Assembly: GCF_017302985.1 (NCBI RefSeq)
Contig: NZ_JAFIMU010000004.1
Span: 972,869 to 1,036,868, forward strand
Direction of reading: 5' to 3'
DNA: 64,000 nucleotides
From: Corallococcus macrosporus
Lineage (GTDB): Bacteria; Myxococcota; Myxococcia; Myxococcales; Myxococcaceae
Below are positions 49,752 through 58,315 of this stretch, in pieces (position 1 is the stretch's first letter; every line of letters begins with the position of its first letter). The notes beneath the pieces are model-generated. The model was not told the DNA's origin. It worked only from the letters and a program-made list of their open reading frames with translations, and made no database searches. The position numbers and the translations under genes are program-made.

Positions 49752-50510
49752 TCAGGACCGCGCTGGCGCCCAGAGGGCGCTGTGGGCCTCCGGCGCGTCC
49801 GGGGACTCCTCCGCCGTGTAGAAGTAGGCCGCAACCGTGGCGCGGCCCCGTCCCTCCGGGCATGTCAGCGCGGAGGGGTGGCCATGCCAGTGGGTGTCGC
49901 CATGGGCCATCACGACCAGCCGGTCCAGGACTGGAGCGATGCGGGCCTCGCAGCGGGAGAGGTCGGCGTTCCACAGCTCCAGGTCCCCGCCCCAGGCGGG
50001 CTCCCAGCCCGGGTTCAGGTAGTACAGGACGGTGAGCCGCCGTGAGAGCGCACGGGTGCGGTCGCGGTTGAAGTCCGCGTGGAGCGCCAGGTGGCCGCCG
50101 CGCAGCGTGAGGTGCAGCCCGGCGCCGCGGAAGTGCGGATCCGCGATGAGTCCCTTGACGCCGGTGAGCGTCTCCAGGAAGTCGAGGAACGCCATGCCCG
50201 AGAGTTCCGCGAGCAGGTGGCGAAGCGCGCCGTGCACGCCCTCGAAGGCCTTGCGCTGGAGCTGTCCCAGCCGCGCCGCCTGTTCCGGATGATCCCGCCG
50301 CATCCACGGCGCCCCGGTCGCGCCGGGAAAGACGCCGGCCAGGTCCGTCGCCAGCCGCTCGCCCAGGAAGCCATCGATGACGACGTGCGGATGGGGCCGG
50401 GCGGTGCCGTAGGCGTCACGGTGCGCCAGCGCGAGCGAACGGAGCGCCGTCCGGCCGAGGAAGAAGCCAGGCCCCAGCGACGGGCCATCTTCGAGGGTTG
50501 CGACGCTCAC
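49752..50510 (-). CDS. 2-oxoglutarate-Fe(II) oxygenase
   Basis: The 252-residue protein has a jelly-roll oxygenase signature: H-x-D at HADF (H144, D146), a distal His in THWHGHP (207-211) and the 2OG-binding Arg in RGRATVAAYF (about 223). It resembles proline or protein hydroxylases of the 2OG-FeII_Oxy_3 type, whose targets are usually proteins. GTG at 50510 is the first start after a stop codon in frame; no strong ribosome binding site is visible. It lies 36 bases downstream of the small gene at 50547. Confidence 0.85.
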   Translation of the reverse strand: MSVATLEDGPSLGPGFFLGRTALRSLALAHRDAYGTARPHPHVVIDGFLGERLATDLAGVFPGATGAPWMRRDHPEQAARLGQLQRKAFEGVHGALRHLLAELSGMAFLDFLETLTGVKGLIADPHFRGAGLHLTLRGGHLALHADFNRDRTRALSRRLTVLYYLNPGWEPAWGGDLELWNADLSRCEARIAPVLDRLVVMAHGDTHWHGHPSALTCPEGRGRATVAAYFYTAEESPDAPEAHSALWAPARS

Positions 50511-50546
50511 GGGCGCTCATGATGCCATGCGCGAGAAGCCCACGCC

Positions 50547-50915
50547 TCAACCGGGGGCGCCGCCTTCGGTCTCGAGGAGTGCCGCGAGGAACAACGCATA
50601 CGTCAGCTCCGCGACGGGCCGTCGCTCCCGCCGGGCCTGGAGGCGCAGCGCCTTGGGCAGGGAGCAGGGCGAGCCTCGCTCACCGTCGCGCAACTGGACG
50701 TAGCCGCGCGGGGAGTAGCCCACCACCTGCCAGCCCATTCCACACAGCGCCCGGCTGAGGTCGTCGGTGAGCTGGTGGTGGATGGCGCGAGCGATAGGGA
50801 CGGGGCGGAAACGCTCGCTCGACCAGCCTTCCGTGTCCTCGCGCCAGCCGCGTGCGCGCAGGTAGTTGACCTTGCGCGCAAGCGACAGTCCGCCGACGTG
50901 ACGTTCGAGCTTCAT
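50547..50915 (-). CDS. small protein of unknown function
   Basis: The 122-residue soluble protein is basic at its start (LARKVNYLRARGWRED) and ends with a helical, acidic part. No family was recognised. It is the first gene of a possible minus-strand group with the oxygenase, the unknown and the AbiEii-like genes. Confidence 0.6.
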   Translation of the reverse strand: MKLERHVGGLSLARKVNYLRARGWREDTEGWSSERFRPVPIARAIHHQLTDDLSRALCGMGWQVVGYSPRGYVQLRDGERGSPCSLPKALRLQARRERRPVAELTYALFLAALLETEGGAPG

Positions 50916-50975
50916 GGACTCCTTCTACAAGGGAGCGTTCTGCTAGATCGGAACGAAACGCCCGGGAGCCCGACC

Positions 50976-51989
50976 ATGGCCACGAAGACCCGAGTCCCGC
51001 AGACGGTGGATGCCTATCTCGCCAGCGTGGAGGACCCCGCGGCGAAGAAGACCCTGACGGCCCTACGCACGCAGCTGCGGAAGCTGCTCCCCAAGGCCAC
51101 TGAATCCATCACCTACCAGATGCCCACCTTCAAGGTGGACGGGGCCGCCGTGGCGGGCTTCGCGTTCTTCAAGAACCACTGCGGCTACTACCCCTTCAGC
51201 GGCAGCGTGGTGCCAGTGCTTGAGGCGGAACTGGACGGCTACGCCACGTCGAAGAGTGGCGTCACCTTCCCGCCAGACCAGCCGCTCCCGGCGAAGCTGG
51301 TGAAGACACTGGTGCAGGCGCGGCTCGCGGAGATCGCCACGCGCGCGAAGAAGCCGGCGGCCGCGAAGAAGCCCGCCGCCGCGAAGAAGGCGCTCGTCAC
51401 CGACCGCGTCACCGACGCCGCCGTGAAGGAGGCCACCGGACGTGACTGGAAGGCCTGGATGCGCGCCCTGGACAAGGCGGGAGCGGCAGGGTTGGCCCAC
51501 AAGCAGCTCGTCGCGCTCGTGGCCCGCGAGGTCGAGTCCGGTTGGTGGCAGCAGTCCATCGCGGTGGCGTACGAGCAGGCCCAGGGCCAGCGCGTGGTGG
51601 GCCAGACCGCCGCCACGGGCTTCCAGGTGGGCGTGGTGCGCACGCTGCCGATGACTGCCTCCGCGCTATGGGATTGGGTCACGACCCAGCCGGAGCGCTG
51701 GCTGGGCCCGGGCGCGACGCTGAAGGCCGAGCCGGGTGGGCACTATGCCGTCCCCAAGCGTCGCGGGTCCCCCGGCGTCAGCGGGGTGGTCCGCGTGGTG
51801 AAGCCCGGGCAGCGTCTGCGCATGACCTGGCAGCCGGACGGCTGGATGAAGCCGGCGACGTTGCAGCTCACGGTGATGCCGAAGGCGAAGGGGGCCTCCC
51901 TCCACGTGCACATGGAGAAGCTCCCGGACGCGGAGGTCCGAGAGGCCATGCGGGCGCGCTGGTCGAAGGTCCTCGCCCAGGTCGAATAG
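50976..51989 (+). CDS. DUF1801-DUF4287-SRPBCC fusion protein
   Basis: The 337-residue protein joins three domains: DUF1801 (about 1-122, AITYQMPTF-like ESITYQMPTFKVDG), DUF4287 (about 145-215, DAAVKEATGRDWKAWMRALD and WWQQSIAVAYEQAQG) and an SRPBCC/AHSA1 ligand-binding domain (about 218-337). A lysine-rich linker of repeated A-A-K-K-P units (125-138) separates the first two, like histone H1 tails. DUF1801 and SRPBCC domains are each frequent alone in such proteins, so this is a fused version. The ATG at 50976 is preferred over one at 50775 inside the opposite gene. Confidence 0.85.
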   Translation: MATKTRVPQTVDAYLASVEDPAAKKTLTALRTQLRKLLPKATESITYQMPTFKVDGAAVAGFAFFKNHCGYYPFSGSVVPVLEAELDGYATSKSGVTFPPDQPLPAKLVKTLVQARLAEIATRAKKPAAAKKPAAAKKALVTDRVTDAAVKEATGRDWKAWMRALDKAGAAGLAHKQLVALVAREVESGWWQQSIAVAYEQAQGQRVVGQTAATGFQVGVVRTLPMTASALWDWVTTQPERWLGPGATLKAEPGGHYAVPKRRGSPGVSGVVRVVKPGQRLRMTWQPDGWMKPATLQLTVMPKAKGASLHVHMEKLPDAEVREAMRARWSKVLAQVE

Positions 51990-52004
51990 CGGCGCGAGGC
52001 ACCC

Positions 52005-53198
52005 TCACAGGCGGAACTCCTCCTCCAGCAGCGCCGCGGCGCGCGCGGCTCCCGCCTCCGCTCGCAGCTCCTTCTCGAGGGCCGCGAGCCGGGCCGCGAC
52101 TGCTGGGTCCTCCGTGAGCTGGAGCAGCGCCGAGCGCAGCGCGTCCGCGGTGGCCTGCTCCGTGTCCAGCCGCCGCGCGACGCCGAGCGCGACCAGTTGG
52201 TCGGCGTTGGCGAACTGATCCGTCGCCTGGGGCACGGCGATCATCGGCACCCCGCAGTAGAGGCCTTCCTGCGAACCGCCCATGCCCGCGTGGGTGACGA
52301 ACGCGTCAGCCTGCTCGAGCACCGCGAGCTGCGGGACCCAGCGGTGGACCTCCACGTTGTCCGGAATCGCGCCCAGCTCCTCCATGGCCACGTGCTTGCC
52401 GATCTGCAGCACGACGTGCCAGCCGGGAAGCCCTCCGAAGGCCGCGAGGCACGCGCGGTAGAATCCGGCCTGGTGGGTGAAGGTCGAGCCGAGCGACACC
52501 AGCAGCACCTTCTCCACGCCCGGAGGGCGCTGCCACGAACCCTGCGCCGAGCGATCTCCGAAGCACGGCCCCACGAAGCTGAAGCGCTTGCGGTCCACCC
52601 GGTCCGCGTGGGGCTGGAGCGCACGCGGGATGAGCACCAGGCCGCGCGGCGGCTTCCCGACGAAGAGCATGGCGTCGGTCTCCGCCACGCCGCACTCCTT
52701 CAGCCAGGCGGAGTAGCGCTGGTAGTGCGCCACGGCGCGGGGCTCGGTGCGCAGCGACTCCACCATCGCGGCCATGTCCTGCTCGTAGCCCTCCCAGGCC
52801 ACCATGCTGGGGGAGAGCTGGACCGCGGGAATGCCCCAGTTCTCCGCGAGGATTCGCGCCGTCGAGCAGCCGATGTCGTACAGGAAGAGGTCCGGCCGGT
52901 CGTGCTCATAGGCCGCGCGCAGCTGCGGAAGCATGGCCATGGCGTCATCGAGGAACATGTCGAGCTGCCCCACCAGGTCCTCTGGCCAGTCCTTGCCCGG
53001 TACTCCTTCGCGCGGCAGGCGGGATTGATAGGGGCGCAGCTCGGCACCCGTGCGGGTGATGACGTCCGCGAAGGCCGCGTCGTTGGCGTACGTCACCCGG
53101 TGGCCCCGGGCCACCAGCTCCCGGATCAGCTCCAGGCTCGGGTTGACGTGGCCGTGCGCGGGAATGCTGACCATCGCGATGTGGGCGCGGCGAGACAT
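52005..53198 (-). CDS. MGT-family glycosyltransferase (macrolide type)
   Basis: This 397-residue GT-B (GT1) enzyme has HGHVNPSLELIRELVARGH near the N terminus, typical of YjiC, OleD and MGT, and the donor-binding block HAGMGGSQEGLYCGVPMIAVPQATDQFANA. Such enzymes transfer sugar from UDP-sugar to macrolides, flavonoids or other small acceptors, often as resistance. The ATG at 53198 is chosen; an in-frame codon at 53330 would cross the operators. It faces a TetR gene across a 119-base region with twin operators. Confidence 0.9.
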   Translation of the reverse strand: MSRRAHIAMVSIPAHGHVNPSLELIRELVARGHRVTYANDAAFADVITRTGAELRPYQSRLPREGVPGKDWPEDLVGQLDMFLDDAMAMLPQLRAAYEHDRPDLFLYDIGCSTARILAENWGIPAVQLSPSMVAWEGYEQDMAAMVESLRTEPRAVAHYQRYSAWLKECGVAETDAMLFVGKPPRGLVLIPRALQPHADRVDRKRFSFVGPCFGDRSAQGSWQRPPGVEKVLLVSLGSTFTHQAGFYRACLAAFGGLPGWHVVLQIGKHVAMEELGAIPDNVEVHRWVPQLAVLEQADAFVTHAGMGGSQEGLYCGVPMIAVPQATDQFANADQLVALGVARRLDTEQATADALRSALLQLTEDPAVAARLAALEKELRAEAGAARAAALLEEEFRL

Positions 53199-53223
53199 GG
53201 CGCTCTCCTTGGAAGGGCATTGG

Positions 53224-53240
53224 CGAGACGAACCGTCTCG
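53224..53240. promoter_or_regulatory. TetR operator 1 of the glycosyltransferase pair
   Basis: CGAGACG and CGTCTCG are perfect 7-bp arms separated by AAC, 26 bases upstream of the glycosyltransferase start. Confidence 0.75.
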
Positions 53241-53278
53241 TTTCGTCATGAACCATGGAAACGCGGCGTTCGTCAAGA

Positions 53279-53295
53279 CGAGACGTGCCGTCTCG
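53279..53295. promoter_or_regulatory. TetR operator 2 of the glycosyltransferase pair
   Basis: The same arms (CGAGACG and CGTCTCG) occur again around TGC, 55 bases from the first and 23 before the tetR ATG. Confidence 0.75.
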
Positions 53296-53317
53296 CCAGC
53301 TGGTAGGGTGGCGCGTG

Positions 53318-53926
53318 ATGGCTGACCCAAAGCCCCCGGAACCGTCCCGCCGCAGTGAACGCTCCCGCCAGGCCATCCTCACCGCGGCCGTCGAGCTCGT
53401 CGGAGAGGTGGGCTACGCGCGTGTGACGGTCGAGGCCATCGCGGCGCGGGCGGGGGTGGGCAAGCAGACCATCTACCGGTGGTGGCCCTCCAAGGGGGCG
53501 GTGGTGCTGGACGCCTTCGTGGAGCTGAGCGGTGGCAGCCAGCCCGCGGCGCTGCCGGACACCGGGAACCTGGAGGCCGACCTGCGGACGGTGCTGCGCG
53601 CCACGGCGAAGGAGCTCACGGATCCGCGCTTCGAGTTGCCCTCCCGGGCGCTCACCGCCGAGTCCCAGATGGACCCCGCGCTGGCGCAGCAGTTCGTGGA
53701 GGCCGTGCTGCGCCCGCACCTGAAGGCCATTCAGGAGCGGCTGCGCTCGGCACAGCGCGCGGGCCAGGTCGCGAAGGGGGTGGACCTGGCCGTCGCGGTG
53801 GAGCTGCTCGTCGGGCCGCTCTTCCACCGGTGGCTGCTTCGCACCGCGCCCCTCACGAGCGCGTACGCGGACACGGTGGTGGAGTTGGTCATCGCCGCGC
53901 TGCGACCGCCGCCAAGGGGACGCTAG
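53318..53926 (+). CDS. TetR-family regulator of the glycosyltransferase
   Basis: The 202-residue regulator has an HTH of the type YARVTVEAIAARAGVGKQTIYRWWPSKGAVV and a TetR C-terminal domain similar to the AcrR-like TetR_C group. It is divergent from the MGT gene and should bind the two palindromes. The ATG at 53318 is used, although a GTG at 53315 also fits. Its stop overlaps the end of a fragment on the other strand. Confidence 0.88.
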   Translation: MADPKPPEPSRRSERSRQAILTAAVELVGEVGYARVTVEAIAARAGVGKQTIYRWWPSKGAVVLDAFVELSGGSQPAALPDTGNLEADLRTVLRATAKELTDPRFELPSRALTAESQMDPALAQQFVEAVLRPHLKAIQERLRSAQRAGQVAKGVDLAVAVELLVGPLFHRWLLRTAPLTSAYADTVVELVIAALRPPPRGR

Positions 53927-54066
53927 CGGACGCCGGGGCCTTCCGGGCGAAGCGCTGGCGGTAGGTGCCGCTGCCCGAGGCCACCATGGCGGACGTGTGC
54001 TGGAACCACCAGTGCGACGACGCCCGACGCGATGTGGAGCCAACGGGCGAGCAGGTGGAACGACAT
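53923..54066 (-). pseudogene. DUF2306-like membrane protein fragment
   Basis: A 47-codon frame starts MSFHLLARWLHIASGVVALVVP, like the first helix of DUF2306/cytochrome-like membrane proteins. It then diverges; after a one-base shift the sequence continues SAMVASGSGTYRQRF, resembling the family's G-A-M-V-T-x-K-G-G-x-x-H-R-R. Frameshifted and cut to one helix, it looks like a decayed gene. It lies in a 279-base gap between the TetR and histidine kinase genes. Confidence 0.4.
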
Positions 54067-54132
54067 GGACGCCTCCGGCTTGCCGCGAGTCCGGAACGCA
54101 CCGTACGCGTCCGCGCGTGTGCCTCCACCTGG

Positions 54133-54163
54133 CGGAAGTCATACGGCCCGCATGTGACTTCCG
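54133..54163. promoter_or_regulatory. inverted repeat before the two-component genes
   Basis: CGGAAGTCA and TGACTTCCG form perfect 9-bp arms 13 bases apart, 43 bases upstream of the kinase ATG. It is a candidate binding site for the response regulator. Confidence 0.5.
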
Positions 54164-54205
54164 GCACATGGTCCGTGCCCCACGGGTGTCCTAGTGTCTG
54201 CCGCC

Positions 54206-55369
54206 ATGCCCGAGCGGTTCCCCGTGGCCAAGCCCGCCACCATCCATCGCCTGCTGCTCGTCGCCGGGATGCTGACCTGGGCCGTGGTCGGCTTCGCGCA
54301 TGTCGAAGACCTCGCGCGTGAGCCCGCGCGGTGGACGGCCCCGGGCACGCTGCTGTGGGCCATTGCGCTCCTCGTCTTCGGCGGGGCCTTCTGGCGTCAG
54401 GCGCACGAGCAGGGCAGGGGCGAGGTGCCGCTGCTCGCCGCGCAGTCGATCGCGGCGCTGGTGTGCCTTGCCTCGGGGGAGAGCAGGCTGGACGGCGCGC
54501 TGCTCGCCATCTGTTCGAGCCAGGTCCCCGAAATCCTCCCGCAGCGCCGGGCGCTGGCGTGGGTGGCGGCCCAGGTGGGGCTCATGCTGGCCGTGTTCGC
54601 CTTCCAGCACCCGCCCGTCCAGGCCCTGGTGCAGACGCTCATCTACACCGGCTTCCAGGGCTTCACGTTCGGCACGGCGCTGGTGATGGTCCGCGAGGCC
54701 GAGGCCCGCCGCGAGCTGGCCCGCGTCCACGCGGAGCTCCAGGCCACGCAGGTGCTGCTCGCCACCCGTGAGCGCGAGGGCGAGCGGCTGCGCATCGCCC
54801 GCGAGCTGCACGACTCCGTGGGGCACCACCTCACCGCGCTCAGCCTCAACCTGGAGGCCGCCGCGCACACCGCGAAGGACTCCGCCTCCACCGAACACCT
54901 GCGCCGCGCCCGCGAGGCCGCGCGCACGCTCCTGTCCGAGGTGCGCCGCACGGTGACGGCGCTGCGCGAGTCGCCCATGCCGCTGTTGCCGTCGCTGCGC
55001 GCGCTCGCGGAGGGCGTCCCGGGACTGGCGGTCCACCTGGACGTCCCCGAAGCGCTCGCGCTGGAATCCTCCGAGGCGGCGCACTCGCTGTTCCGCTGCG
55101 TGCAGGAGGTCCTCACCAATACGCTGCGCCATGCGGGGGCCCGCAACCTGTGGATCACCCTCATGCCCACGGAGGACGGCGGGGTGCGGGTGCACGCGAG
55201 GGATGACGGAAGCGGCGCGCCGCGGGTGACGCCCGGCGCGGGGCTCACCGGCATGCGGGAGAGGTTCACCCGGCTGGGCGGCCGCGTGGAGTGGCACGCG
55301 GCGGCGGGACGGGGGCTGGAGCTGGAGGCCTGGCTGCCGGCCTCGACGGAGCGCGGAGTGGGCACGTGA
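54206..55369 (+). CDS. NarL-type sensor histidine kinase
   Basis: The 387-residue kinase has four or five N-terminal membrane helices without a clear periplasmic domain. A HisKA_3 segment follows (RIARELHDSVGHHLTALSLNLE, phospho-acceptor His202), then an HATPase domain with the N box LTNTLRHAGA and the GAGLTGMRERF region. It phosphorylates the response regulator made from the overlapping gene. An in-frame GTG at 54194 is possible, but the ATG at 54206 is preferred. The signal may be a membrane property, as in LiaS or DesK-like kinases. Confidence 0.9.
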   Translation: MPERFPVAKPATIHRLLLVAGMLTWAVVGFAHVEDLAREPARWTAPGTLLWAIALLVFGGAFWRQAHEQGRGEVPLLAAQSIAALVCLASGESRLDGALLAICSSQVPEILPQRRALAWVAAQVGLMLAVFAFQHPPVQALVQTLIYTGFQGFTFGTALVMVREAEARRELARVHAELQATQVLLATREREGERLRIARELHDSVGHHLTALSLNLEAAAHTAKDSASTEHLRRAREAARTLLSEVRRTVTALRESPMPLLPSLRALAEGVPGLAVHLDVPEALALESSEAAHSLFRCVQEVLTNTLRHAGARNLWITLMPTEDGGVRVHARDDGSGAPRVTPGAGLTGMRERFTRLGGRVEWHAAAGRGLELEAWLPASTERGVGT

Positions 55370-56016
55370 ACAGCACCATCCGGTTGGTGCTCGCGGATGA
55401 TCACGCCCTGGTGCGACAGGGGCTGCGCAGCCTGCTGGACCTCACGCCCGACCTGCGGGTGGTGGGCGAGGCCGCCGACGGCGAGGAGGCGCTGCGCAAG
55501 GTCGCGGAGCTGGACCCGGACGTGGTGCTCATGGACGTGCGCATGCCGCGCATGACGGGGCTGGATGCCCTGCGCGCGCTGCGCCTCACGGATCCGGAGC
55601 GGCGGGTGGTGCTGCTCACCACCTTCGACGAGGACACCGCGCTCATCGAGGCGCTGCGCGCGGGAGTGCAGGGCTTCCTCCTCAAGGACGTGTCCCTGGA
55701 GGAGCTGGCGGACGCCATCCGGCGCGTCGCCTCCGGACAGACGCTGCTGCCCCCCGGCATCGCGGAGCGCGTGGCGCGAGGCATGGCGGAGGTGCCCCGG
55801 GACTTCCCCCACGCGGACCTGCCGGAAGGGCTCACCCGCCGCGAGGTGGAGGTGCTGCGCCTCATCGCGCGGGGGCTGAGCAACCGGGAGATCGCGGACG
55901 CGCTGGGCACGGCGGAGGGGACGGTGAAGAACCAGACCTCCAGCATCCTCTCCAAGCTGGGTGTGAGGGACCGCACCCGCGCCGTGCTGCGGGCCATGGA
56001 GCTGGGCTGCCTCTAG
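55366..56016 (+). CDS. NarL/FixJ-type response regulator
   Basis: The 216-residue protein has a receiver domain (D11, D12, phospho-acceptor D57 in VLMDVRMP, Lys in FLLKDVS) and a LuxR-type HTH (LTRREVEVLRLIARGLSNREIADALGTAEGTVKNQTSSIL). The GTG start overlaps the kinase stop by four bases, so the two are cotranslated. Its stop TAG shares CTAG with the stop of the convergent serine hydrolase. It should act on the 54133 repeat and perhaps other promoters. Confidence 0.93.
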   Translation: MNSTIRLVLADDHALVRQGLRSLLDLTPDLRVVGEAADGEEALRKVAELDPDVVLMDVRMPRMTGLDALRALRLTDPERRVVLLTTFDEDTALIEALRAGVQGFLLKDVSLEELADAIRRVASGQTLLPPGIAERVARGMAEVPRDFPHADLPEGLTRREVEVLRLIARGLSNREIADALGTAEGTVKNQTSSILSKLGVRDRTRAVLRAMELGCL

Positions 56017-57662
56017 GGCTTCTTCCGCTCGAAGCGCAGGTCCCCGAAGAGGAAGCCCGTCACCTGTCCGGCGGCATCCCGGGTGAGGCGCAGCAGGCCG
56101 TGGGGCGTGGTGAACGCATCGGCGAAGGCGGGCACCAGCGGAGGGCTTCCCAGGGTGCGTCCCTTCAGCACCGCCTTCCCGTCCTTCAGCTCGATGCGCC
56201 AGGTCACGTCCAGCTCGGGGCTGGAATACGCGCCCACCAACTGCTTCCAGGCGTCGTCGGAGGTCGGGCCGGCCGGCTGCACGCGCTTGAAGTCGGTCCG
56301 GATCCCCCCGCTGCGCAGGAACGACATCTGCTCGCCCGCGAAGAGCAGGGTGATGGGGATCCCCTCCACGTCGAAGCGGTCTCCGCCCGCGGGCCGCAGC
56401 GGGAGCGCCCGTCCAGGGAAGACCAGCTCCAGCCTGCCGTCCTGCTGGCGGACCGTCACCACGCGGTAGGCGTCCCCGTCGTAGTAGAGCCCGGCGTACC
56501 GGGCGAGGTCCCCGCTCGCGGCCGCGGCCGTGACGGCGGGCGCCGCGGCCTTCGGATCGGCCGACTGCAAGGCATTGCCCAGGACGAGGTCCGCCACGCG
56601 CTCGGCGATGTCCGGTCTCATGTCCGCCCGGTTGCAGAGGATGGCGATGGAGAGGTGGTGCTCCGGGAAGCGCATCAGCGCCGCGCGATAGCCGCCCCAG
56701 GCCCCGGAGTGATGGACGCGCTGCGCGCCGCGATAGGTGTCCAGGAACAGCCCCCGTCCATAGGACGTGCTGGCGCCCGAGTTCAGGACCCCACGCACCT
56801 GGAGCCCGTCGATGAGCGCGCGCCCGCCCACCCTGGCGGTGGAGAAGTTCTCATCCCATTTGACCAGCTCGGTGACGCTGGTCTGGACCTGTCCGTCCCC
56901 CAGTTGGTTCCAGTTCGACATGTCCAGTTGGAAGCTCCCCTTGCCGGCAGGGGCGTAGGCCGTGGCGCGGCCAGGGACGACGGCCGTGTAGTCGTCGCGG
57001 AAGTGGCTCCGGGCCATCCCCAGTGGCTGGAAGAACCGCTCCTTCGCGAACGCGGCCAGGTTCTGGCCCGTGACGCGCTTCACGATGAGCGCCGCCAGGA
57101 AGTAGCCACTGTTGCTGTATTCAAAGCGCGTCCCGGGCTTGAACCTCAGCGCGCGCTGGCGGGCGATGACGTCCAGGGCGTCGTCGTCATCGGTGACGTC
57201 CTCGTAGTGGAAGCCCTTGAGGAAGAGCAGGTCGTTGTAGTCGCGCAGCCCGCTCGTGTGGTGGAGCAGGTGGTCCACGGTGATGGGCGTGCCTTGGTCC
57301 GGCAGCTCCGGCAGGTACTTCCGGATGTCATCCGTCAGCGAGAGCTTCCCCTCGTTGGCCAGCAGCACGACGCTCGCGGCGGCGAACTGCTTCGACACCG
57401 ACCCGACGTCGAACAGGGTGTTGGGCGTGATGGGCGTCCCCTGATTGAGGTCCGCCGTGCCGTAGCCCCGGGAGTAGAGGATCCGGCCATCCTGATAGAT
57501 GCCGAGAGCACAGCCCGGATTCGAAGGGCCGCTGTAGTCCTTGAACACCGCGTCGATGCGAGCCGGCTGGATGCGGACGGCTGGAGGCGCGGCGGCCAGG
57601 ACCGGAAGCGCCGTCATGAGTCCAAGGAGCCCGACAACCGTGAAGCGCAACGCGGCGTGCAT
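56013..57662 (-). CDS. serine hydrolase, beta-lactamase fold, exported
   Basis: The 549-residue protein has a signal peptide (VGLLGLMTALPVLAAA). The class C-type domain shows S-x-x-K in GSVSKQF, YSNSGY and H-x-G in VHHSGAWGGY. An extra C-terminal beta-barrel-like part of about 150 residues (LARYAGLYYDGDAYRVV, VTGFLFGDLRFERKK) resembles lipocalin-like tails of serine hydrolases. It is a larger relative of the gene at 47054. It is possibly cotranscribed with the small lipoprotein upstream at 57707. Confidence 0.88.
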   Translation of the reverse strand: MHAALRFTVVGLLGLMTALPVLAAAPPAVRIQPARIDAVFKDYSGPSNPGCALGIYQDGRILYSRGYGTADLNQGTPITPNTLFDVGSVSKQFAAASVVLLANEGKLSLTDDIRKYLPELPDQGTPITVDHLLHHTSGLRDYNDLLFLKGFHYEDVTDDDDALDVIARQRALRFKPGTRFEYSNSGYFLAALIVKRVTGQNLAAFAKERFFQPLGMARSHFRDDYTAVVPGRATAYAPAGKGSFQLDMSNWNQLGDGQVQTSVTELVKWDENFSTARVGGRALIDGLQVRGVLNSGASTSYGRGLFLDTYRGAQRVHHSGAWGGYRAALMRFPEHHLSIAILCNRADMRPDIAERVADLVLGNALQSADPKAAAPAVTAAAASGDLARYAGLYYDGDAYRVVTVRQQDGRLELVFPGRALPLRPAGGDRFDVEGIPITLLFAGEQMSFLRSGGIRTDFKRVQPAGPTSDDAWKQLVGAYSSPELDVTWRIELKDGKAVLKGRTLGSPPLVPAFADAFTTPHGLLRLTRDAAGQVTGFLFGDLRFERKKP

Positions 57663-57706
57663 GGGTGTTCCCTCCGGAGGCTGTGCTCGTCGGTGGGAAC
57701 CTTACT

Positions 57707-58174
57707 TCAGCGGATGGCGCCGCTGTCGATGCGGGTCTTCCCGAAGATCATCAGGAAGGAGAAGTCCGCCTCCTGGCGGGTCGAGCTGTTCGACACCTCC
57801 ACGCGGATCTCCCGGTCGCAGCCGCCAGCCCGCTCGACCGTCGTCGTCCAGCCCGGCAGCGCCTCCAGCTTCTCGATGGTGCTGGTGATGCAGGAGCCGC
57901 TGGTGCCGCCCGTGGCGGGGATGAACGTCTTGATGGTGACCGACGCGACCGAACCGGATTGCCCGTCCGGCAGCGTGTAGATGCCCGCCGCGTACTCCGT
58001 CACGAACGTCTGGTTTCCCGCCGCGTCCGTGGTGGAGGAGACCTCACGCATGTGCTCGCCGGGCCCGAGGAGCGCGGCGGAGCGGGTGCTCAGCTCCGGC
58101 GCTTCCGCCCCCTCGCCGCAGCCGGCCAGGAGGGAAAGAGAGACAAGAAGGGGTGCGACAGACTTGAGGGACAT
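57707..58174 (-). CDS. small exported lipoprotein
   Basis: The 155-residue protein has a lipoprotein signal (LVSLSLLAGC) and a beta-rich body with a Cys pair (GSCITST and GGCDREI). No family was recognised. An ATG at 58174 is chosen over a TTG at 58180. It lies 44 bases upstream of the serine hydrolase start on the same strand. Confidence 0.7.
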   Translation of the reverse strand: MSLKSVAPLLVSLSLLAGCGEGAEAPELSTRSAALLGPGEHMREVSSTTDAAGNQTFVTEYAAGIYTLPDGQSGSVASVTIKTFIPATGGTSGSCITSTIEKLEALPGWTTTVERAGGCDREIRVEVSNSSTRQEADFSFLMIFGKTRIDSGAIR

Positions 58175-58297
58175 GCGCAAGAAAGACGCTCCAGGATGGG
58201 GCCACCGGGGTGGCGCGCGAAGGCTGTCATGGGATTGCGGTGCCCATCAACAGACGCTGTCTGGCCATACTCCGGAGCTGGGAAGGGACGCACGGCT

Positions 58298-58311
58298 GGA
58301 GCGTGCGCTCC
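58298..58311. terminator. short hairpin after the 58316 gene
   Basis: GGAGCG and CGCTCC arms around two bases lie a few bases past the stop of the small lipoprotein on the minus strand. It is a weak terminator candidate. Confidence 0.35.
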
Positions 58312-58315
58312 CGCC

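Noticed and set aside
51350-51390. Tandem repeat of gcc-gcg-aag-aag units
   Set aside because: It encodes the A-A-K-K-P linker in frame and is not a separate repeat element.
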